A stretch of 64,000 nucleotides of DNA from Yponomeuta sedellus (taxonomy: Eukaryota > Arthropoda > Insecta > Lepidoptera > Yponomeutidae): NCBI GenBank assembly GCA_934045075.1, contig OW203722.1, positions 8,525,303 to 8,589,302 on the forward strand. The letters run 5' to 3'. Positions 14,201 to 22,384 of this stretch are shown piece after piece (the stretch's first letter is position 1; each line of letters starts with the position of its first letter). The translations under genes and the position numbers were made by a program. The notes under the pieces were generated by a model. It was given only the letters and a program-made list of their open reading frames with translations. It was not told the origin of the DNA and searched no databases.

Positions 14201-17200
14201 AGGTTTATGCATTTTGTGAGAGGGAAAAGGCTGAAAAAAAGCTGATTGTTCCTTTGGAGCAAGTTCGGACTCGATTTCCCGCCATGACAGATACGTTTTT
14301 AGGGTGCCCAGTTACATGAAATTACTAAAGCCACGTTTTCACGGTCTTAGTAGAATCGGACCGAGCACATCTTCTTAGTCAACTAAAAGTGTAAGCCACT
14401 CGGATGGTAGTTTACACACATTTTAGTGGATATGGATTTTTGTTCATTTTTGAACGCGCTTTGTTGTCTTATCGTCGAGCTGCAACAGCAGCAGGATAAA
14501 AAAAGAAGAAAAATTTGGACGCGTAAATGGATTTTAAGGCGTGACGAACTAGGTGCTTCGAATAATTTTATTCGAGAAGTAAAAATGGAAAATGCAGCCA
14601 GTTTTAAAATCCATTTGCGGTTAACAAGCGAACATTTTGCCAATAAATACTAATCCGATTCTTTCGTTTTTTTCTTCCCCTTGATAGTTTTCCTCATTAT
14701 TGTGATATACTCATAAACATACATAGTATAGACTAAACCATAAGTTTTGCCCCCTTTTTACTTCATGTCAAGTAACAAGGACATTACATGTGAATTCGCT
14801 TTTGGAGGCCTATGCCCAGCAGGGAGTTGATGTGGGCTGATTATAGAATATTATAGAAGCTTTTGGACACTAATCGGAAGATGGTCAAACAAGCCCTCAA
14901 TCCTTTTATTTTCCCCAAGTAATGGGAATGATTTCTTATTTAACATGGTAACACTAAACATATCAGTGCTACCAATCCTCTCACGCGTCAAGTTAATGTG
15001 AACGCACTGTAACACTCGATTCTTAATTTTTTTTTAAATGTTCCTCCCCGTAAGAACCCTCGGGAGGAATATTCAAGGAATATTCTAAAAAAAGAATTAG
15101 CGAAACCGGTTCAGCTGCTCTCGAGATTTGCACTTACAAATACATTCCGCGATTCATTTTCATATTATAGAAGATATCACTGTCTCTTACATAAGGAAAA
15201 TCGGCCAAGTACGTGTCAGGCTACGCGCAGTAAAGGGCTCTTTAGAAAGAGAGGATTTTTACCTGTTTTACAGAACAAGTTCGTCAACGATTTTACAATG
15301 GATTTTGTAGGAAGTTTTTTTTCATTAGCTGGCTGCCTGTGACTCGTAAAGCGTACTTAGCCGTGATCCTATTCCTTAAGTTAATTTTATTATAATATGC
15401 TACTCGACACTGACTGACACATACGTTGCAACTTTAATGAAATAAAAAAAATCAAAATCTCTCTCTGAGAGAAGCCTAATAAAATGATAATAACAGGTTT
15501 TTAATTTAAAATAACACAAAAACTGTGTAACTTTATGATCGTTACATCTAAAAATTGGTTTATTATTTTCCAGAAACCTGTAACCACATTAGCTACGCTT
15601 TTGTGGGAGTCTAGCACCCTTGTTAAAAACGTTTAAAACTCAATGAATCTGCATTTTTTTATTATTTGAGTAATTTTATTATTTTCTTGCATTTTTGAGG
15701 TATGATAAAATTGCATAAAATCAATGCCTCTAGAACTTTACTTAAAGTGCGTTTAACAAATGGGTTCGTATCCCATTTATTAAACACACTTTAATCGCTG
15801 ATACGCATAGATTTTTTCTTTATTAAACAATAAATTGCTATGTCAATATACTTTTATCGCTAAAAATTGTACCATGTTATTTTTACATACCGGCAACATT
15901 ATCAAGAGCTGCCAATGCTATTATCGGAAAGAGGTCAATATCCGTTCCGTCAGCCAACTTAGCCAGCTTAGCTACGAGAACCTTCTGGTTCCTCAAGAAG
16001 AACTGGTGGAACGTCTGCAGGATGTTGAAGTGGAATGCTGGAGTCAGGAGTTTCCGGTAGGATTTCCATCTTTGTCCTAAAACACAGATCATATCATAGT
16101 GTGTATTTTCTACCTGCGTATTGTATGCAATTACTGCCGTTTTTTTCTGCTCCTCCAAGTTCAAAGCAGGTATAATTGTCCATTATAGACCTTTATTGAT
16201 CTACCCAGTACCATAATTGTACCATTTATGTAAAACCGATGCCTTCATTCACGAAGCGCTCGTGGCCTAGGCGAACCGAGTGATTGGAATCAATCACTTG
16301 GTTAAGCAACAACAGGCGCGGTCAGGTATGGGATGGATGACCGTCCCGTGACTACCGCTAGTGGCATTCTTCCGAGCGCTTCCGTGCTTCGCAAGGCACG
16401 TTGGTGCCGGCTGTCATATAATGGCAGACGTTAAGCCATGCTAAGGCCTTATGGGCGGCCTGATAACTTCTGACAGTAAGGCCCGCCACTCTCTTACAAT
16501 CCTCCACCAACCCGAACTTGGCCACCGTGGTGGAGTATGGCCTAACGTTCCTGCGATGCAGGAAGAGACCCGTGCCCCAGCAGTGAGGACGTACAAGGGT
16601 TGATAACGATAATATGCCTTCATTCTGTGCCCTAGTTACGGTAGATCTAAGCCAGTGACCACACAGAAGGGGCGCGGAAAAGACACGCAATAGACTTTTC
16701 ATACAAAATTTACAGAAGTTACAAAACCCTCACAGAAGACAGACAGCCTTTTCCGCGCCCCCGTTCTTACTGTATGGCCGCTGGCTTAAGTGCACTCTAT
16801 GGTAGCTTTACTTTCTTTATCCACGATTGCAGTGCTAGCAGTGTAGGTTGCTCAAGAACGGCAATCAACAGGAATGAGTTTCAAATACATTTTAGATTCT
16901 TCAAAAGCCACCTTACTCCGAAGCAGTGGTCTCGAACATCAAAATGCCCACTAAAATCGGTATATTTGTACCTAAAATCGGTGTTGGTCCTAAACTTATT
17001 GGATGCGTTAGTACGCGCGCATTGTTTTATGACAAAAACACAATATTAAATCAAATTCGTTTATGAATAAAAAATAAAGTTGTATATACATGAAACACAC
17101 TTCAATAGAATAATCTTAGGTATACTCGTATCATATCAATAGTCTTTGGCCATAGCCGCAGTGCTTTGTTTGAATAAATTTCAATCTTTGATTTAATTTT

Positions 17201-20200
17201 TAAAGTCATAACAATTAGCGACTATATACCTTTAAAGTCAAGTGAATTCCTCCGAGGGAAATCCCTCAATAGTAATTCCCCCTTCGGCCACTTTCGAAAC
17301 CAAAGTTTCGAAACCAGTTTCGAAAAGAAAATTATTTTCCTTTTTAGGAAACCTGGTTTCGAATAAAGAAAAATAATTCTGTTTTCGAAGCTGGTTTCCA
17401 ATACAGAATATAAAATTTTCTTTTGAAACTCTTTCATGGATCAAGGGTATGCACAAAACTATTTTTTTTATAGGAAATCTTCGACCTCAGCATACACAGA
17501 TCGTAGTCCGGACTTACAATGCGAAAGTATTTCTACATTAGTTACGGGAATACTTATTACCGTAACTAATGTAGAAATACTTCTGTAGATTACGGCAGGA
17601 GTGGTGAACTTAGTCCCGTAACTAATGTAGAAATACGAGTACACCCATACTTCCGCCATGGAAGTCCGGCCTATAAAAAATAGTTTTGTGCATACCCTTG
17701 AACCATGAAAGAGTTACACTATTTTTGTTTTTAATGCACTAACCCGTGCTAAGGAACAAATTTAAAAACCTATTTAGAGGCTAAAAATTTCACCCATGCC
17801 GGGATTCGAACCCGCAACCTCTGGCTATCCGTACCAGCGCTCTACCAATTGAGCCAATGGGCTACTCACGACATCAGTGAAATTTTCGAACCTCTTTACA
17901 ATATTCTCTGTATTACGTACAGGCAGCGACATCTGACTTAAGCAAATTGCATTACTTACAGCCCCGACTACCTACTTTGCAGTTAGGTTTAACATCGGAA
18001 CGATATCACTGTACCCACATGATTACACTATTTTTATTTTTAATGCACTAACCCGTGCTAAGGAACAAATTTAAAAACCTATTTAGAGGCTAAAAATTTC
18101 ACCCATGCCGTAATACAGAGAATATTGTAAAGAGGTTCGAAAATTTCACTGATGTCGTAAGTCGCTCATTGGCTCAATTGGTAGAGCGCTGGTACGGATA
18201 GCCAGAGGTTGCGGGTTCGAATCCCGGCATGGGTGAAATTTTTAGCCTCTAAATAGGTTTTTAAACATGAAAGAGTTTCAAAAGAAGATTTTATATTCTG
18301 TATTGAATACCAGCTTCGAAAACAGAATTATTTTTCTTTATTTGAAACCAGGTTTCCTAAAAAGAAAAATCATTCTCTTTTCGAAACTGGTTCCGAAACT
18401 TTGGTTTCGAAAGTGGCCGAAGCCGTAATTCCTAACGTACTCGTAAAACGTAGATGAAAGACGTTGCCAAGTAGGAATAACTATCAAAATAGGATGAAAA
18501 ATCGTATTAATTATAGATATCCTCAGAAATCGTAAAAAAAAACGTTGCGTTTCGGTAGTTTCGAGACCACTGCTCCGAAGATGTCAACGCGTTCCACAGT
18601 TTTCTTGATAGAGAGTTGTCTAAAAAAATGCATGCCTATAGCCGCGTTTTCACGGTCTTAGCACGCTCGGACCGAGTGCGCCATCCGAGTAAACTAATGC
18701 TTCTAATTGGACGGTTTTTCGTGACAGTACCAAAATAGCCAATCAGAAGCATTAGTTTACTCGGATGCCGCACTCGGACCGAGCGCACTAATGACCGTGA
18801 AAATCTGACTTTTGTTTGATGCTTTAAATGAACACATAGTCGTCCACTATTCAAAGATAGATTTACTCTTCACCTCAGAGCATCGAATAGTATTAAGATA
18901 TCTGTGCTCTTCACCAACCTGTAGACGTAAGGAGACCTTGACCTAGCCATGGACGTAGGTATTGATAAGATTCACCCTTTGTAATGTGTTCTGTACTTGC
19001 AATAACATGCTGTAACAAATAATGTTGTACTTGAGTAGTATAGATAACACAGTGTACCCAAATCAAAGTAGGAATTGTCGCGATGGAATTCTTAGTGAAA
19101 CTCTTTTTCTCGAGCGTCGACCTAGCCCACAGGAAAGGCTAAGCAAAACGTGCGGAGCCAACCAAGCCGCGGGTTTCCTCACGATGTTTTTCTTCACAAT
19201 TAATGTGTGGTTGGTATTGCGACTACAAATTTGAAAATGTTCGTTACTATGAAATTAAACAAAGTCATGGTACATGACTTGGGTCTCTCGCTTGCGAGTC
19301 CATTGTACTACACACTGAGCTACCACCGCTGTTTTAATGCCCCAATAGTTATGAAAAAATCACAATGGTTTATTAAGCAGAACAGTATAAAGTACATAAC
19401 TCTGATGGCCAAATAAAATTAAATTGTTTCATGCGGCACATTGATCTATTCAGGCTGAACTAAAATATACAGCAATATAGGTACTCTTTTAGAGAGCCCA
19501 ACAGAAAGTGGTAGGTTATACCGCCATGTTGCGTTACGATTAAACGGTAATAATGAGTGAAAGCGAGATGACACGATCTGGGCAGTATGTAGAGTGCGAG
19601 GGACAATGCAACTACCTCGAAGTCCTTCGGATGTATCAGGAGTAAGTATCGATTGAAGATAGCGTAGAACAGTATAACATCTCCGTAAGTCTTTATCAAG
19701 TTCTCCAGCATGTGCATTAGCTCTGAAAGTATTAGACGTGCATTAATCCACAGAAAAGACAATAAGATGCGGATTTCCTCTAGACTATTACTAGGACGTA
19801 CAGTCTGTTATCTTTTAGGATATATGTACCTCGGCTACTATCGGATATATTCGTGTAATAGAAATATCGAAAGTAATATGACACTTAACTTTCCCGAACT
19901 TTTCCAAATAGTGAAGAAAAGTTTTATGCAGAGCAGGAAGTAGTATTACACTCGTATGCTTTCGGCGAAAACCAAAGCTCACTCTAGAGCCCGAGGTGTA
20001 TTCTAAAAGCTAACAGACTGTATTGTCCACTGCTGGACATAAAGGCCTCATCCTGTCCTTGCGATCTGCATATCTGGTGATCTGCCTCAGATCTCCGACA
20101 TTGTGAGCTGGACATTAAAGCGCTTTGGAGTGCTATGTAGCGCCACCAATAGAATAAAAATCATAACTAGTTTTATAACAGGTATTTTTTTTTTCGGGAA

Positions 20201-21349
20201 ATCGATTAAAGTCCTAGGTTGTTGATCCTCAGCAGCCTAGCAGTGAGAACTGAACTGCCTGTAGGTTGTCATAAATGGCGAATATGACTTAAGGCTTATT
20301 TAGAGGCTAAAGATTCCACCCTTGCCGGGATTCGAACCCGCGACCTCTGGCTATCCGTGCCAGCGCTCTTTCCAACTGAGCTAATGGGTGACTCACCGGC
20401 ATCAGTGAAATTTCGAACCTATTTACACTATTCTCTATATTACGTGCAGGCAGCGACATCTGGCTTAAGTACAAATTGCATCACTTGCAGCCCCGACTAC
20501 CTATAACGTAGTTAGGTTTTAACATCGGAATGATATCACTTTTCCCACATGATTATACTATTTTTATTTTTAATGCACTAACCCGTGCTAAGGACAATTT
20601 TAAAAACCTATTTAGAGGCAAAAAAATTCACCCATGCCAGGATTCGAGCCCGCGACCTCTGGCTATCCGTGCCAGCGCTCTTTCCAACTGAGCTAGCTCA
20701 GTATAATGACTTAAGGCGCTTTGGGATGCTAACTAGCGTCACCCATGGAATAGAAATCATAACTTGTTTTCCGCATCCTCCGCTAATGAGACCGGAAATT
20801 TACCCATGCAAAGTTGAAGTCAAATGCTCAAGTTATTTGTCAGGCATTATACTGCAAATTGACTTGATGGGCGCGCCTTTTAGAAATTAGACTTGTGGCT
20901 TGAATAAGACCCATAACTAAACCTAAAAAAACCCTCACTTAATTCAAAATTGACAATACCTAGTAAAAAAAAGCAATATATAGATATTGTTTTTTATACA
21001 AAAAGGAAAACTGAACAATAAAAGGTCTGTCGCCAGAACTTCTTTATTTGTAAGTGGAGTTTCCCACAAACAGAGAATTAAACCCAGGTTAGGCATAGTG
21101 CCCGACAAATAACTCGATCAAATGACTTTGACTTCGGACGTGTGATTTGACTCTGAACTTCTCGAACTTTCGTGCAGTCATAATAAGCAGAAACTTACTC
21201 GAGGAGTCTCCACCCAAATGCAGCGCATTTCCCAAAAACGGTAACGGATATGGACCAGGTGCGCCAATCCTCTTTTTGTCTCTTAAGAAACCGTAGCTCG
21301 ATAGCATGATCAAGAACACAACTATTACTGGAAGCAAATATACAAGCAT
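42..21349 (-). CDS. Cytochrome P450, CYP4 clan, complete ten-exon gene
   Basis: Haem-thiolate monooxygenase, expected on the ER membrane. Exons in transcript order: 21349-21199, 19722-19616, 19009-18919, 16076-15891, 13270-13201, 12455-12244, 11683-11574, 10683-10449, 8575-8393, 196-42. All introns are GT-AG, and the joined length is 1500 nt (499 aa plus stop), the usual CYP4 size. Residues 1-20 form a hydrophobic membrane anchor, followed by the Pro-rich hinge PGPYPLPFLG. The C-helix motif is QRWKSYRKLL (118-127). The I-helix reads FEGHDTTT with Glu309, the position that binds haem covalently in many CYP4 enzymes. K-helix ExxR is E368/R371, PERF is 422-425, and the haem loop FSAGPRNCIG has Cys447. 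The start context is CAGAAAATG. Exon 3 was found only by splice-frame logic. The family could be CYP340 or CYP341-like; I cannot resolve this or the substrate. No poly(A) signal lies in the 41 bases left in the window. Confidence 0.93.
341..610 (+). repeat. tRNA-like SINE, family C, sense copy in P450 intron 9
   Basis: The head resembles a tRNA gene: an A-box-like TGGTAGCCCAGTGG near 348 and a B box GGTTCGATACC at 394-404. A body containing 'aaacccgcggcttagttgg' follows. The same body is found in antisense at 19060-19335 and 62745-62995, which shows a dispersed family. The 3' boundary is uncertain. Confidence 0.6.
826..1400 (-). mobile_element. LINE 3' fragments, antisense, in P450 intron 9
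   Basis: The stretch 826-930 matches, in reverse complement, the terminal coding segment seen intact at 53998-54125, which ends in the peptide SAYPSGIQA. Bases 1086-1180 match another piece of the same element found at 7260-7345 and 12570-12660. The open frame 1167-1505 is unrelated read-through and was not called. RTE-like clade is a guess. Confidence 0.5.
1500..1541. repeat. Perfect 17-bp-stem hairpin
   Basis: The arm AGATAATCTTATAAAAG (1500-1516) is followed by an 8-nt spacer and its exact reverse complement (1525-1541). It lies just before a MITE. There is no T-run suited to a terminator, so it is more likely transposon debris than a regulatory site. Confidence 0.85.
1555..1909. mobile_element. 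MITE of about 355 bp, copy 1
   Basis: The ends AGTACAGTACTACAC and GTGTAGCACTGTACT are inverted repeats of each other with one mismatch. The whole element is found again in the opposite orientation at 48443-48788, including the internal run GGTCGATCAACTTGCCGCAC. No coding capacity is visible; the frame at 1824-2045 is not conserved. Confidence 0.75.
2099..2304. repeat. (CATA)n microsatellite, left part
   Basis: Almost pure CATA repeats with two 'accctta' interruptions. The tract continues at 7171-7214 on the other side of the BEL element, so it was one array split by that insertion. Its right end joins an antisense LINE 3' end, so it is probably that LINE's TATG-repeat tail. Long open frames here are low-complexity artefacts. 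Confidence 0.95.
2305..2543 (+). repeat. 5' LTR of BEL element
   Basis: 239 bp from TGTTCGGAACG to ATATTGAACA, matching the 3' LTR throughout by eye. It begins directly in the CATA array. Confidence 0.93.
2544..2560 (+). other. Primer-binding site, tRNA-Tyr type
   Basis: TGGTCCTTCGAGCCGGA begins at the base after the 5' LTR. Its reverse complement, TCCGGCTCGAAGGACCA, is the 3' end of eukaryotic tRNA-Tyr plus CCA. This would be where minus-strand cDNA synthesis is primed. Confidence 0.8.
3228..5378 (+). CDS. BEL/Pao Gag-protease polyprotein, open
   Basis: A 716-residue frame with no internal stop. Residues 20-90 are a charged, probably helical N-terminus. A BEL-type Gag core follows, starting near PKFDG (139-143). 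Cys-rich knuckles begin at C361 (CPKCQADHW) and continue through VCRTC and KVCHKKH. The aspartic protease carries the catalytic triad DSG at 486-488 and a downstream GADIFW near 588. The frame stops soon after LEKFWQLDE, the point where BEL reverse transcriptase normally begins, so the RT is absent rather than frameshifted. Start choice: first Met after the leader, in a plausible context (GTGAAATGGC). Confidence 0.9.
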   Translation: MAGGNDGQPVKDSDEVLNKKRGILKSQLTRFNNFVCNMKGVLSDAQTAELHMRISRMEELFGQFDEIQTQIEMRSEDLDAAAFERDGFEDKYYSAVSIAKALVAQPSKQESSVNGSEASLPSMVMRQPVPCKLPTISLPKFDGNVHSWLEFHDTFTSLIHNNPNIEDVNKFQYLRASLVGNASTIIQSMETCNKNYTIAWKLLCERFNNKRLLINNHITAMFNIQPFVKESASALRSIIDTFNKNLRALESLNEPTNQWDTLLIHIASSKLDTNVRRQWEEFIPSLASVTFESFLNFLSQRAVILEMMQHNSASGHIQQNLSSAASHANPRQGSFKKGPEKAFMAATTPERNDCVSKAPICPKCQADHWLFECSLFLTLTNKQRADDVAQYKVCRTCLKPRHNYALCKKGFCKVCHKKHNTLIHVESEPLKQTSLQGSEPPVPTVDPKVSLSAAHQVGHSQVLLSTALVHIYDNNNSVHKARCLLDSGSTTCFMTEALCSKLNLPCNNIDMSVSGINNGHSKLNKTCKAKVSSTNSEFSLETIYYILPTITSHLPSHKVDVEALNIPEGVILADPTFYMPGPIDILLGADIFWSLLGSGRIHLGQNKPIICQTKFGWLVSGHCPNQVQGDISCNFVEAHDDVRTELEKFWQLDEATIKSPEAYYTKEGQACEQHSSEAWPLDINGSTERQVEVVMATAVEPLDTTSPKTMFAIDVH
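5513..6888 (+). pseudogene. BEL/Pao integrase, broken
   Basis: Bases 5513-5857 encode the region before the integrase and the His part of its zinc-binding domain (EHLRLLH). An in-frame TAG at 5858-5860 interrupts it. The same frame resumes with HNCVFC and the catalytic core, with Asp in GVDYA and in SDNGTQF and Glu in MEAGVKSTK. A one-base loss near 6461 then shifts the frame to a TGA at 6473. The adjacent frame from 6472 to 6888 carries the C-terminal domain, ending RNFTKLCPLPI. There are two separate disabling lesions, and the upstream RT and RNase H are missing. Confidence 0.9.
6932..7170 (+). repeat. 3' LTR of BEL element
   Basis: 239 bp, same start and end as the 5' LTR. It is preceded by a purine-rich GGCGGCGGGCA that could serve as the polypurine tract, and followed by the rest of the CATA array. 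Confidence 0.93.
7171..7620 (-). mobile_element. CATA tail plus antisense LINE 3' end
   Basis: CATA repeats (7171-7214) are joined to an antisense LINE end whose minus-strand translation includes KTLVSAYPSGIQAE. This is the same C-terminal peptide as at 12036-12150 and 53998-54125. Bases 7260-7345 match 1100-1180. A TATG-repeat tail directly after the coding end supports these being retroposed 3' ends. Confidence 0.65.
8600..8795 (+). mobile_element. LINE ORF2 C-terminal fragment
   Basis: One forward frame reads WQGMAENWEEWRAKEKAFAQ, followed by a stop after KMAN. This style of C-terminus and the adjacent 'gcctttgcccagcagcgg' are typical of non-LTR element 3' ends in Lepidoptera. It sits just upstream of P450 exon 9, within intron 8. 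The long minus-strand frame here is read-through of exon 9 into the intron. Confidence 0.45.
9230..9568 (-). other. Unassigned 112-residue open frame in intron 8
   Basis: The minus-strand frame includes NLPHELARSDAILRFRRELL. This faintly resembles the C-terminus of LINE reverse transcriptases (LP-x-E ... F-R-R-x-L), but the remainder does not. It has no splice or expression evidence and lies wholly in a P450 intron. I do not call a gene. Confidence 0.2.
9919..10055. mobile_element. Small MITE (137 bp) in P450 intron 8
   Basis: Terminal inverted repeats of about 36 bp, beginning GACTCTTAGTCCGGATTTAC on the left, with the reverse complement on the right (three or four mismatches). It is flanked by TA on both sides, as for Tc1/mariner (Stowaway-type) MITEs. 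Confidence 0.75.
10209..10400. mobile_element. Tourist-type MITE (192 bp) in P450 intron 8
   Basis: TIRs of about 36 bp, starting GGCTGCATCCTCAGTTGGC on the left and GGCTGCGTCCCCAGTAGGC on the complementary right end. A TTA duplication stands on both sides (10206-10208, 10401-10403). TTA target sites are typical of PIF/Harbinger elements. Confidence 0.8.
11756..11952. mobile_element. MITE (197 bp) in P450 intron 6
   Basis: Long imperfect inverted ends (about 55 bp): the left contains AGACGATCGAACTTGGTACG and the right contains its near-complement. There is no coding frame. Confidence 0.65.
12036..12150 (-). mobile_element. LINE 3' coding end, antisense
   Basis: Minus-strand translation gives MQRLMNVDEAKKVRQDQ ... 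VYPSGIQA, a close match to the peptide at 53998-54125. A short TA-rich segment lies at its 3' side. Confidence 0.65.
12570..12775 (-). mobile_element. Second LINE fragment of the same family
   Basis: Contains 'tatactctatttggtcag...ccgcttgggacg', matching 7265-7312 and 1110-1150. It lies in P450 intron 5, directly upstream (in gene direction) of exon 6. Confidence 0.5.
13578..13691 (+). repeat. SINE A fragment, sense (intron 4)
   Basis: Carries the B box GGTTCGAATCC in degraded form (AAGTTCGAATCC), then the family-specific tail TTTTTAGCCTCTAAATA and the downstream body CACGGGTTAGTGTATT. The A-box half is missing. Confidence 0.75.
14158..14319 (+). pseudogene. Transposase N-terminal relic
   Basis: An open frame of 53 residues beginning MPKVVKNAKRQTILQVYAF and rich in Lys and Glu, ending at TGA. 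Its form (MPK, a basic start, then a helix with FCEREKAEKK) resembles the first helix-turn-helix segment of Tc1/mariner-like transposases in insects. The catalytic domain is missing. Confidence 0.4.
14489..14652 (+). pseudogene. PIF/Harbinger transposase N-terminal relic
   Basis: The frame contains KRRKIWTRKWILRRDELGA, then a segment ending SFKIHLRLTSEHFANKY before a stop. This fits the conserved N-terminal block of PIF/Harbinger (HARBI1-like) transposases (RRWWVRPWI...R...LGA...L..EL...D...Y.NFLRM). The nuclease domain is absent. Confidence 0.6.
16250..16630 (+). repeat. 5S-rRNA-derived SINE, copy 1 (intron 3)
   Basis: Bases 16300-16341 (TTAAGCAACAACAGGCGCGG, then TCAG..ATGGATGACCG) closely track the internal promoter region of insect 5S rRNA (TTAAGCAGCGTCGGGCGCGG...GATGGGGGACCG). 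A body shared with 46132-46470 and 59889-60115 follows, ending AGAGACCCGTGCCCCAGCAG. A 5S-like head joined to an unrelated body is the SINE3 plan. The minus-strand frames here are not genes. Confidence 0.7.
17268..18442. repeat. Long foldback (inverted-repeat) element, interrupted
   Basis: The left arm runs from about 17268 to 17490. The right arm is split into 17665-17715 and 18266-18442 by a later SINE insertion. Arms include 'cactttcgaaaccaaagttt', 'ggtttcgaataaagaaaaat' and 'caagggtatgcacaaaact', each with its reverse complement opposite. The centre carries GTAACTAATGTAGAAATAC twice and once inverted. Without the SINE it would be a palindrome of about 610 bp with arms of about 215 bp. Confidence 0.8.
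17716..18265. repeat. SINE A composite: antisense tandem unit plus inverted sense unit
   Basis: The 12-bp duplication CATGAAAGAGTT flanks it (17704-17715 and 18266-18277). Antisense part (17716-18110): partial body, tail, tRNA-like head, upstream body, then body start and tail again, a period of about 305 bp. Sense part (18111-18265): head at about 18166-18237 with A box TGGCTCAATTGG and B box GGTTCGAATCC, then the tail. One duplication around the set shows it was inserted as one piece. Confidence 0.85.
18646..18804. mobile_element. MITE (159 bp) in P450 intron 3
   Basis: Near-complete palindrome: the left arm GTTTTCACGGTCTTAGCACG..CTCGGACCGAGTGCG is answered by its near-complement, with 'catccgagtaaactaatgct' on both sides of a short loop. 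A related end lies at 14331-14372. Confidence 0.75.
19060..19335 (-). repeat. SINE family C, antisense (intron 2)
   Basis: On the minus strand a head containing GGTAGCTCAGTGTG is followed by the same body as 341-610 ('gaggaaacccgcggcttggt'). The B box is decayed. It overlaps the boundary of intron 2 just outside P450 exon 3. Confidence 0.55.
19826..20015. repeat. Dispersed repeat, also at 60575-60750
   Basis: Both copies share CTACTATCGGATATATTCGT, 'aatagaaatat', 'gcgaaaacc' and 'tattctaaaagctaaca', in the same orientation. Type unknown; coding is not evident. Confidence 0.55.
20296..20705 (-). repeat. SINE A, antisense tandem copy with 12-bp target duplication
   Basis: ATGACTTAAGGC flanks it at 20284-20295 and 20706-20717. 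Two tRNA-like heads (about 20322-20392 and 20636-20694) lie in the same direction, separated by a full body, for a period of about 311 bp. It sits in intron 1 of the P450. Confidence 0.85.
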
Positions 21350-22384
21350 TTTCTGAATGAAACTTTGACTATCGGAATGCCTTAAATAAACAGTTACGTA
21401 GTGAAGCTTCTGGCTGTGAGGTCTATGTGGTAATGATTGTGATTGCTCCGGCGGGTTAATAAGAAAATATGGCCCGTTTCAAGCCTTGATAAGTTCATGA
21501 TAAGCTACATTCATATTAGGTACCCCTATACTACAAGATGTCTCTTGTCGTGCGCGAATTGTTATGCTTATTAAATAAGGGCGAGCTGAAAATATCCTGT
21601 GTCTAGTGAGTATAATAAGTAAGCCTCTTTGAATATATAAAGCACCATGCATTAGAGAAATTTTATTTTATTTTAATGTGTGAACTAATTAGAATGTATT
21701 TTAATCCAAAATCTGTGTTTACGTGCTCATTTAAATTGTCATTTTAATTTTATCATAGTTATATTTTAATTCTAATTATTATTATATTTTACCCGTACAC
21801 AGCTGGATACTTACTGTTCGTGCCTATAATCCGCACAATTTTGTATAGCAATTCGTTCTCCACGCTACAGCTATGCCTAGTGTGTAGATCCCTAGTTCTC
21901 TTACGAAATACAAATTTTGTGTCAAAATCGCAGTTTTGAACTTTATTTTATTTATTCGTCCGTCCGTCCGTCCGTCTATCGGTCAAGACCCTTTATCTCG
22001 GAAACAAGTGAAAGTATCGAGTGGAAATAAGTTTTTAGAAATCTATTTAGTATCTGCTTCAACTCCACCATCCACTTCAACGAACATTTTTTTAAGTAAA
22101 CATCTGTAGACTTAAGTTACTTACGACCATGGTCAGGTTAGCAGGGCTGGTCAGGATTCCGTAATCTAAATTTGTATTCCACAATACGGAATATTGTAGT
22201 TGCAGCAGTAAAAAAACTGACACCGGGTTTAATTGTTTTAGAAATTGTTAAATGTGCCCCAATATCTCACTAAAGATTTTTTACTAAGGTCATGCTACGT
22301 TATTCTGGGTCATGAGCTGGTCTATCAGCCTTCGCAGGGACGACGTCGACTTCTGGGACATCTTGAATAGGTTGCATTATCACA

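Larger units (their letters stand above)
14038..15007. mobile_element. DNA transposon with 46-bp TIRs in P450 intron 4
   Basis: Left TIR is 14038-14083, beginning GTGCGTTCACATTAACTTGA. Right TIR is 14962-15007, its reverse complement with one mismatch. The interior holds two short coding relics from different transposase types (14158-14319 and 14489-14652) and an end of the 18646-18804 MITE family near 14330-14372. It is therefore a composite. No convincing target duplication is visible. Confidence 0.75.
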
